Of a DNA stretch of 64,000 bases, positions 56,669-64,000 are shown in pieces. Position 1 is the first letter of the stretch; the number at the start of each line of letters is the position of its first letter. The notes under the pieces were generated by a model. The model ran no database searches and was not told the origin of the DNA. It worked only from the letters and a program-made list of their open reading frames with translations. The position numbers were made by a program, and so were the translations under genes. This DNA comes from Triglochin maritima (taxonomy: Eukaryota; Streptophyta; Magnoliopsida; Alismatales; Juncaginaceae), in the NCBI GenBank assembly GCA_963682175.1, contig OY821790.1, forward strand, positions 1,500,501-1,564,500. The letters run 5' to 3'.

Positions 56669-57740
56669 ATAGCAAGCCAATAGGTTGATTTGGCAACTCA
56701 ATGATTCTACATTAATCAAAAACATGGAAATCGATAACGATGACCTTTCAATTTTTCCACTACAATGTTAAAGAGAAAATATTGACATGCAACGATTTTA
56801 ATCTCATTACTAGGTTGCACAAAAACATTACCAAATGCAAATGAAAGGGTCATAAGATATCTTATTTTAGACCTGAAATGGCAAAACACATTGATGCATA
56901 GACTTATGCAATAAAACGACAATGGGAGCATTAACCTAGCATTTCATCATACACCTTGTGGGCATAAGACAACACACTTAAAAACATCAATCAAGACAAC
57001 CCAAAAGGAGTGGCATGATCTGTTCAATGTGTCTAAACACATTTAAAGTGCAAAAACCAACCATCAAACATTCACACCAGGATTTTATCAAAGATCAAGA
57101 TGACTAATAAACAGTTTGAGTGAGTAGATCCAATGACATACATAAAATCATTTCATTTTCTTTGATTTCAGATCATACCACATTATTAATCTCCACATGA
57201 AAATCATTTCAGAAAATAGATTCATTTAGAATTTTGGTGTGAGTTTCACTGTACTTTAATATTACCGTTCATGGTCGATTCATTGCCATATGTCTAGAAA
57301 AATGTTGCTTAAGTGGATCCAAAGGCATATCTGCGTTTGCAAGTCCCTTTAACCGATCGAGCCCCATCTTTGAACTACCATGCATCATCGATGGTGAAAC
57401 TACCCGAAGAGCTCTAAATCTTCCCGTCGAGTTTGATAGGCTTGAAAGGTATGATTTCAGTCTATTGCTAAAGAGGAGGGAGTGGTCGCAGCTCAGGCCG
57501 GAGAAGAGGATGAAAGGTGCGAATGGATGAAGATCGAGAACAGGATGGCCAACGCCGACGTGGTCTCCCACGCCATCTCCTCCTCCAAGGCAATTTTTCG
57601 TTTTCTTTTCTTCCAAAATCTCTTCTAGGCATGAGAGAAGTGGGTTACGGTGCAAGTCTTGGAGGAGAAGATAAGGGTGGGAAAAATTGCTAAATAACCC
57701 TGCAAAAGATGACAAATTGTATTTATTGTAAAACAATACC
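56669..57740. other. Unassigned region
   Basis: AT-rich to 57250, no ORF of note. A 155-codon minus-strand frame (57269-57736) ends SMMHGSSKMGLDRLKGLANADMPLDP... and I do not recognise it. Its first half has GDGVGDHVGVG-type simple composition on the strand opposite to a possible plus-strand reading (PTPTWSPTPSPPP). It could be a fragment of a host gene or chance; I cannot tell. Confidence 0.3.
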
Positions 57741-58240
57741 TAATATTGCCCAACCCATGCTTGGATAAAGGATATTACACAAAGTCTGGACAGGAGACGT
57801 GGACAAGCTTTGGTCAAGACTCGTTCGGCTTATTTATAAGATTGCCACCACCTGTAATATCCTATATAAAGGTTTATGACCCTCCGTTGTAATTAGGGCT
57901 ACTATTGACATAGAGGTTTTATTGCCGCCATTTTAGAGAGTTCTTCAGAGAGTGAGGTTTCTTATGAGTTGAAAGAGACAAATAGCTCTTTCCTTGTATT
58001 GGCAAGCAAGTACCTTCCAGGTGGAAGAAGAAGAAAGAAAACCAGGAGGTGACTCCTCCCCAAGGACATAGTCACTGTTTGTCGAACCTTGTAAATTGTT
58101 TGTCTCATGTATGTTGTGTGTGTGATTTGTTTGTTTAAGAGTTTCTATCCAAAAGGTGTAATTTTCAATAGATAGTGGACCATCCATCTCAGGAACTTGC
58201 AGGAAGTATACGGCCTACGTATATCAACATCCTGCCAACA
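57741..58240 (+). repeat. LTR end of an unidentified copia-like element
   Basis: Contains TATATAAA at 57863-57870 and a leader-like sequence, and ends ...CCTGCCAACA at 58240, followed by a primer-site-like TTGGTTTCAGAGCC (58242-58255). A matching TGTTGG start is not seen, so the 5' part is probably missing. The following element body is absent. Confidence 0.6.
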
Positions 58241-58264
58241 GTTGGTTTCAGAGCCTTGATTGAG

Positions 58265-58670
58265 GTGATTTGTTTTCTGAACTAAGTTTCCATCTTAATG
58301 AAAATATGGTCTAGTCTTGGTTGCTCAAATCCATTTCCACACACACTTTGCAATATCCAGGTCTAGTAAATTTCATTGACTCCTTAGCAACACATATGAA
58401 TTTACCAATAGTTGAAGCAACTGAGGCCATGGCTTGGGGGTGAAAACGGTGCACTTCTAAGTTGGGTAAACCTATCCAACTAGGAGCAGTAATTGGTTCC
58501 AGTTCAGGTCTAAAATATGGGCTCCATTTGAAGAATCTAATTCTTTTCCCAACTATCAACCAACTGCTAGTCAGCCATAATTTCACAGCCTTCTCTATTC
58601 TTGAATCTGAGGAGAACATGTCTGGCATTAATGACTCTAGGATCACAGGCATTAGTTTTATTAAGCATAG
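58265..58670 (-). pseudogene. LINE ORF1 fragment (second copy)
   Basis: Minus-strand KLWLTSSWLIVGKRIRFFKWSPYFRPELEPITAPSWIGLPNLE...ASTIGKFICVAKES...CVEMDLS matches 11735-12115 closely (DUF4283-like region). It is cut at 58670 by the E4 LTR, in the sequence TTAAGCATAG, which reads through in the other copy. No zinc knuckle or ORF2. Confidence 0.85.
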
Positions 58671-59861
58671 TGATGCATTGCATACATTGCATCATATGTC
58701 TCAATAAATGCTATTAAGGTATGTGTTTAGTCTTATTTACAGAATACAGGGACCTGAATGCAATTTACCCACATCCCGAGCATAAACGCGTGCAAAAGAC
58801 TCATTTCTATCATAAAGACCAAGCTCAAGATTATCGGGTTTCAAATGGAAATGTATCCAAGCATAAAAGCATTCAAGACCTAATTACAAAAAGAACAAGG
58901 ACTTGAGCACAAAAGTAGCCGGGGACTTAATTGCAAAAAGACAAGGACCTAATTGCAATTCACGAGTTATTATGGAGAAAATTTAAAGAAAAATCAATGT
59001 AGTTCTCCAACATATAAAGGAATTAATCCGGAGCTCAAAAGAATGGAAAGAATCAATGCAGACGCGCAAAGGAGGATCAAATCATACCATAAACTAACAG
59101 CAAAAATCCGGATTAAATCAGAGGATATTGTGCGGCGAAATCGCCGCATATTGCATACACTGTGCGGCGGAAACGCCGCCCCCTAGTCGATCCGTGTGCT
59201 CCAATTTTGTCCAGTCGTGTCTGGACACGTGTACTCTCCAATTCTATACTTAGGTCACTTGTAACAACTATAAATAGCCCCGAGAACGATGTTAGAAGGG
59301 TCATTGGCCTTAGACCTAGTTTTTAGTTGTTGTTTGTATTTGTCTTTATTTTAGTAATAAAAATCTGTCTTTTATTTCTTGTTTTTACTTTTCTTTTGTA
59401 ATGCCTCTAGGATCCCTTCTTCCTCTCTCCATGAGTTTCTAACTCTTTCCAAATGGTGGAGGTGACGGATTTAGGGTGAAGAGAAGACGAATAAATGTTA
59501 TTATTTTAAGTTCATATTAGTCTATTTTGATTACTTGAGTTTATGTTAAATCATTTATCATGTAATGCTTCATAACTGATATGATTTATTATAAGTTTCT
59601 GAATTCTCTAATCTAACCCTTAAATCTAAACCTCCACCCAACGGAATTCACTTCTTTGTTCTTGTTTTAGTTTTAATCTTTCGTGTTTCTTGCTTTAAAT
59701 AATTAAAAACCAAAAATCTCAAAACCCAATTTATTTTTCTCTCCTTCTTTCCCCCAATCGAAATCACCTTAATAACAAATCTCTCCCTCCTTGTGTTCGA
59801 TCCGTATTTGCCACGTCTTCATTGACGCCGTGCACTTGCGGTATAAAAAAAATTCTCATCA
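58671..59861 (+). repeat. E4 5' LTR
   Basis: TGATGCATTGC...ATTCTCATCA, 1191 bp. TATA box TATAAATA at 59269-59276. Palindromes TGCGGCGA-AA-TCGCCGCA (59131-59148) and GCGGCG-GAAA-CGCCGC (59164-59179) lie about 100-130 bp upstream of it. GTGCACTTGCGGTAT lies near the 3' end as in E1-E3. Confidence 0.9.
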
Positions 59862-59867
59862 AGTTTT

Positions 59868-59885
59868 TGGCGCCGTTGCCGGGGA
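59868..59885 (+). other. E4 primer binding site, tRNA-Asp type
   Basis: TGGCGCCGTTGCCGGGGA, six bases after the LTR end; identical to that of E1. Confidence 0.94.
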
Positions 59886-61306
59886 GGGGACGCAGATTTT
59901 GTTTTTTGTTGATTTCGATTCTATTTTGTTTATCTTGTGCGCAATCTAAGTATTTGGATTTGTGTTTCAGGAGACAACAGAGCGCGCGGCGAACTCTGAA
60001 CGCCATCTGAGCTAAATGAGCGGCGGAATCACCGCACATCAAGAGCAACCTGCGGCGGAATCGCCGCACAATTGATGCATCTGGGCTTCAAATTTTTCTG
60101 GGGTTAGCACCATCTCTGGGTGGACGCGTGGAGCTACTGAAATTTCGAGAGCGGGCGGCGAACCCGACTGAGCATTGCGTAGGTAACCTTTGTTGCCTTT
60201 TTCCTCGTAATTTCTAGTTTCAGAAAATTTCCTTTTCGTAGAACTGCATGTGTTAGGGCAAAATTTCATAATTTGCAATAATTCAACTCTGACCTAAAAT
60301 TGGCAAAATTAGAAAGGCCTTAGTGCATGCATCATCTAGTGTTTTGTATGCATTATTCTTGCTAAATTCTTGCAAATCAATTTCTGTTGAAGAGTGCTGG
60401 AGTCAAGGTACGTATCGTGGTTTTCATCGATTGCATTTATGCATATAAGCTAATTTGCATACAACCTTGCAATTGCCCCCAATTAAAGATCATTGTTTGA
60501 CTATCTTTGCTAGATCTAAGTTAAACTATCTTAAGGGCAACTCCATAGGCAAAGATACAGTGGGGATTTCATCACCCTTCCGTGGCCCAGAAATCACAAT
60601 CCTAAAGTGTCACCCAAGCCTTAAAATTAAAATCAATTAGACATTGGCCCCTAAGGACTCAGACTCATTTAAGGAGAAGAATTGGTTTGACTTGCTATGA
60701 CCTGAAGCTGATTGAATTTAATTTGGTGTCTAGAAAGTGTTTTTGTGTTGACGTAAGTCTTCCAAGCGAAGTGGTTGTCTAATTGGCACCGACTCTGTCG
60801 GAAGCGCCCCCATTAGCTATACACGGCCTGGCCAAGTTGGTTTGATTAGTGAGGGAGGTGAATTAAGCGAATCAATTCGCCTCAACCAGTTAGGAGTCGT
60901 CTAGATCTAAGCGACACTAGGTCTAGGATTGTTTGAACCGTGCTTTCTTAGGAATTTTCTGACCAACCCTCTTTCTATCTTTAGAGTTAGGTTTCCCTTC
61001 TCATCTGAGTCTTCTTTCTCTTCTCACCTAAATTCTCTAGATTAGGATTCCTTTCTCATCTTTCCCCATTCTATTGTTTGTTTCCCTTTTGAAAAAAAAA
61101 CATAAAAAAAACGAAAAAAAAAATTGTAATTAATTCTTGAAATTAAATTTGGAATTTAAATTTGGAATTTGAATTCAAAAATTGATTCAAACCGGTGCAC
61201 TCAGATTTGGATTCAGGACTTGAGTAATCGACTCTCACGAGTTCATCTAGATTCCAGTCTAGACCTTAGCCCCAATCCATCTGCTGCACCACCTCACCCG
61301 GATCCA
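59886..61306 (+). other. E4 leader
   Basis: Non-coding. Palindromes: a degenerate one at 60020-60036 and TGCGGCG-GAAT-CGCCGCA at 60051-60068. A donor-like CGTAG|GTAACC lies near 60180, further downstream than in E1-E3. The landmarks GAGTGCTGG, AAGGTACGTA (60390-60416), GGGGATTTCATCACCC (60563) and GTCGTCTAG (60896) recur in order. Confidence 0.75.
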
Positions 61307-63738
61307 ATGGGTGAGAACGTAGTGGACCCGCCTGTTGCACCACCTATAACTCTGAGGGATCGATGTTATCCAGCGATGGCTGCTCAGCCATCGTGCATCG
61401 TTATGCCCACCATACCGGGTCGTGACTTCGAACTTAAGGCACAATACATGAGTATGTTGCCTAAGTTCACCTCTAGGGAAGACCCATATCTCTTCCTTAG
61501 AGAATTTGAGGAAATCTGCTCTCTTATGCAATACCAGCATATCCCTGAGGAGGTAGTGCGTCTGAAATTTGTGCCTCTAGCACTAAAGGACGACGCTAAG
61601 AAATGACTATATAGTCTAGCCGAAAGATCTATTAGGAGTTGGGCTGAGTTTGTTCAAGTATTCCTGAAAAAATATTTTCCCAACCATAAGACTATGAGGA
61701 TTAGGAATGAAATTGTTGCATTCGTTCAGTCTGAGAGCGAGCCGTTCTATTCCTATCTAGAAAGATTCAAAAGTGTTCTGACCCAATGTCCTCATCATGG
61801 AATTCCGAGATGGCAATTATGACAAATTATTTATGAGGGATTGCCACCCACATCTAGGGTTATGGTAGAATCCGTAAGCCAAGGGAACTTCATGTCGAAA
61901 AATGAAAATGATGCCTGGACTTTTCTTGAGGATTTAGCTGAAAACAGTATGCAATGGGACAATGCTAGAACACCGCTTAACCCAAGTATTGGATCTAGAA
62001 TAGTGAGTCAACCCAAACCAGGTGTCTTAGCTGTAGATGCCAACATAGCGGCTGAAGCAAAACTAGCTACCCATATGCGCAGAATGAAAGTTTAGAGCTA
62101 CAAACCCAAAACCGAGTGAATCAAGCCTCGTCTATCCCTTACTCTAGATGTGGTCAGACGGGTCATGTAATGGAGGATTGTGCGGACTGGGAACAAGTTA
62201 ATGCCATGTATAACCATGCTAGAAATGACCCGTACACATCAACCTATAACTCGGGTTGGCGTAATAATTCCAATTTCCCATCAAGCCAACAAGGTCAACC
62301 TCCTAGACAACAACCAAACCCGTATAACCAAAATAATACATCATTTGGGTTTAGTAACAATGGCGATCATGAGGTTAGGTTGACAAGCTTGGAAAATTTG
62401 ATGAAAACTTTTATACAAACAACCAACCATACCTTCCAAAGGCTTGAGACACAAGTCAGCCAACTCGCACAGATACTAGGTGAAAGAGAAAAGGGTCGGT
62501 TTCCAAGTCAACCTGAGGTGAACCCTAGATCTAATAATTCATATCAATCCTATCAAGCACCTCCAGGAAATAACAACCCTAGACCGGTTCAAATGGTTAA
62601 TGAGGAAGGACCGTTCCAACAAATAAATGTTGTAGTATCATTACGGTCCAGAAGACAAGTTGATAACAATGTGGTAAATACTAGAACGTCTAATCAATCT
62701 AGCCATCAAGCTACCACATATGACCTAGCCATTGAACCCGACGTCCAATCTAAAACGCCCAATCCACCTACTCAACCTGAACCTATAGCTCAACCTGAAC
62801 CTGAGCGAGTCTATGTTCCTAAAGCCCCATTCCCCAATAGACTCAAAAAGAACTCAAGTGCACAAATAGAGAAAATCTTGGAAGTATTTAAGCAAGTTAA
62901 GGTGAACATTCCACTCTTAGACATGATTCAACAAATACCTGCTTATGCTAAATTCTTAAAAGATTTGTGCACTAAAAAGAGAAAAACGAACGTACCAAAG
63001 AAGACATTCTTAACTGCAAACATAAGTTCTATTTTGTCCAACACATCTCCTATAAAATATAAGGATCCTGGGTGTCCCACAATTTCATGTGCAATAGGAG
63101 ATACTTTTATCAACAAAGCCCTTCTAGACCTTGGTGGTAGTGTTAACCTACTCCCGTACTCTGTCTATGAGCAAATGAACCTTGGTCCACTAAAACCCTC
63201 TACGACAACCCTTCAATTTGCTGATTGCTCTATTAAGAAACCAAGAGGTATAGTAGAGGATGTTTTGATCAAGGTTGGTGATTTCATTTACCCAGTGGAT
63301 TTTGTCGTACTAGATACTGCGCCTGTTGTAAATCCTAACCGACAAATCCCTGTAATTCTAGGCAGACCCTTTTTAGCCACTTCGGAAGCATTGATAAACT
63401 GTCGAAATGGGCTCATGCAATTATCTTTTGGGAACTTAAAAGATGAATTTAATATCTTTCTTATTGATAGTGAGCCAGAAATAATATGCAATCAAAGTGA
63501 CGTTGTGATGAAATCGCGTATCTATAAGATTTCTGAATCATCACAAAATAAAAAAGGAAGTAAGAAAAAGGGGAGGAATTCATCTACACACCCACCGTCA
63601 CTCGAGCAAATAAGAGAACCAATTTATGTGAGCGGTGTGGAACCTGTGACTCAGGACTCTCATTGCAACATGGGGAACAATTCAACTGGATACATGCACC
63701 AATATGGTGTCATTCAATCCAGTTCTGACTATGGTTGA
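61307..63738 (+). pseudogene. E4 gag-protease, three lesions
   Basis: Starts MGENVVDPPVAPPITLRDRCYP, like the E2 Gag start. Gag core FLREFEEICSLMQYQ...[12 protein letters not shown], zinc-knuckle region SRCGQTGHVMEDC (first Cys replaced by Tyr), Pro/Gln-rich linker, then protease LLDLGGSVNLLPYSVYEQM with the DLG motif intact and [17 protein letters not shown]. In-frame TGA codons at 61604 and 61820, and a one-base shift just before the TAG at 62093. From 62116 the frame is open for 540 codons to 63738. The C-terminus is a lysine-rich QNKKGSKKKGRNSS and an unrelated tail. No RT follows. Protein identity to E2 is clear by eye in the Gag core and protease. Confidence 0.9.
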
Positions 63739-64000
63739 CTTTGAGCAAATTCCATCCTTCCACCACAGTTCACCAAGGTTATAAGTACATTTGCTTTATA
63801 TTTGCATACATTGGGGACAATGCATGATTTAGGTGTGGGGGGGTGTTTATGTATATATTTATCTATATAGCTGTCTTTTAAAAAAAAATAAAAAAAAATA
63901 ATAAAAATAAAACAAAAAATAAAATAAAAAATCAATGTTTCATGACATAGCTTAAGATTGAACTGCCAAAACCCGTGTACAGATTGCATTGATTTTTTGT
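63739..64000 (+). other. E4 tail with internal purine tract
   Basis: ATTGGGGACAATGCATGATTT, then AGGTGTGGGGGGGT (63831-63844) and an A-rich run (63881-63932), the same order as after the last ORF of E2 and E3. No ORF. Confidence 0.75.

Larger units (their letters stand above)
58671..64000 (+). mobile_element. E4: Athila-lineage element, gag-pro only, runs off the window
   Basis: 5' LTR, intact tRNA-Asp PBS, roughly 1.4-kb leader and a gag-protease region that stops at 63738, followed at once by tail sequence with the internal G-run. RT, RNase H and integrase are absent between protease and tail, so it is non-autonomous or internally deleted. The 3' LTR would lie beyond 64000. LTR sequence differs from the E1-E3 family, but leader landmarks are shared. 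Confidence 0.87.

Noticed and set aside
57269..57736. 155-codon minus-strand ORF as a host gene
   Set aside because: No recognisable domain, partly simple composition and no supporting neighbours; kept only as unassigned.

Overview
The window looks like nuclear DNA of a flowering plant, from a gene-poor, repeat-dense (probably pericentromeric) region. Almost all of it can be assigned to LTR retrotransposons nested in one another, plus two pieces of LINE ORF1 and two decayed copies of a DUF1985/Ulp1-type transposon-associated gene. I found no convincing single-copy host gene, rRNA, tRNA or CRISPR array. Tandem Athila, Tat, SIRE, Tork and chromovirus signatures point to an angiosperm. I cannot name the species.

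Layout. (1) 1-11430: a degenerate Ty3/gypsy chromovirus on the minus strand (gypsy-1), split by two solo LTRs, each with an exact 5-bp target duplication (CTCAC and CATCC). The first solo LTR itself holds a truncated plus-strand Athila-like element (E1). (2) 11431-18392: LINE ORF1 (minus), TCCAG-rich arrays, a Tat-like solo LTR with AGCAA duplication, then a DUF1985/Ulp1-type pseudogene (copy A) with a heptad-coding minisatellite. (3) 18393-20557: a gypsy LTR plus iMet primer site (gypsy-2), cut by (4) 20558-32648: E2, a 12.1-kb, near-complete Athila-lineage element with 99.8% identical LTRs, one open gag-pol frame of 1815 codons and a second 3' ORF. (5) 32649-34288: copy B of the DUF1985/Ulp1-type gene. 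(6) 34289-48411: gypsy-3 (plus), lacking pol, split by a 5'-truncated Tork-type copia (minus) that ends at E3, a 6.9-kb non-autonomous Athila relative. (7) 48412-56668: a SIRE/Maximus-type copia (minus) with an env-position ORF. (8) 56669-58670: unassigned DNA, a copia LTR end and a second LINE ORF1 piece, interrupted by (9) 58671-64000: E4, another Athila-lineage element carrying gag-pro but no reverse transcriptase, running off the window.

How the parts relate. E2 encodes everything for replication. E1, E3 and E4 share its LTR, leader and tail architecture but lack RT and integrase, so they look like non-autonomous partners. E3 is notable: its only ORF joins a Gag zinc-knuckle region to a short remnant of the RT N-terminus and has stayed open over 499 codons. 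The most unusual signal is a pair of GC-rich palindromes that recurs at fixed places in all the Athila-lineage elements (U3 of the LTR, the leader just before a splice-donor-like site, and in E2 also before the 3' ORF). The palindrome sequence differs between subfamilies while the pairing is kept. A second one is a TCGGTCGACCGA-like motif repeated about 10-17 times in the LTRs of three unrelated families.
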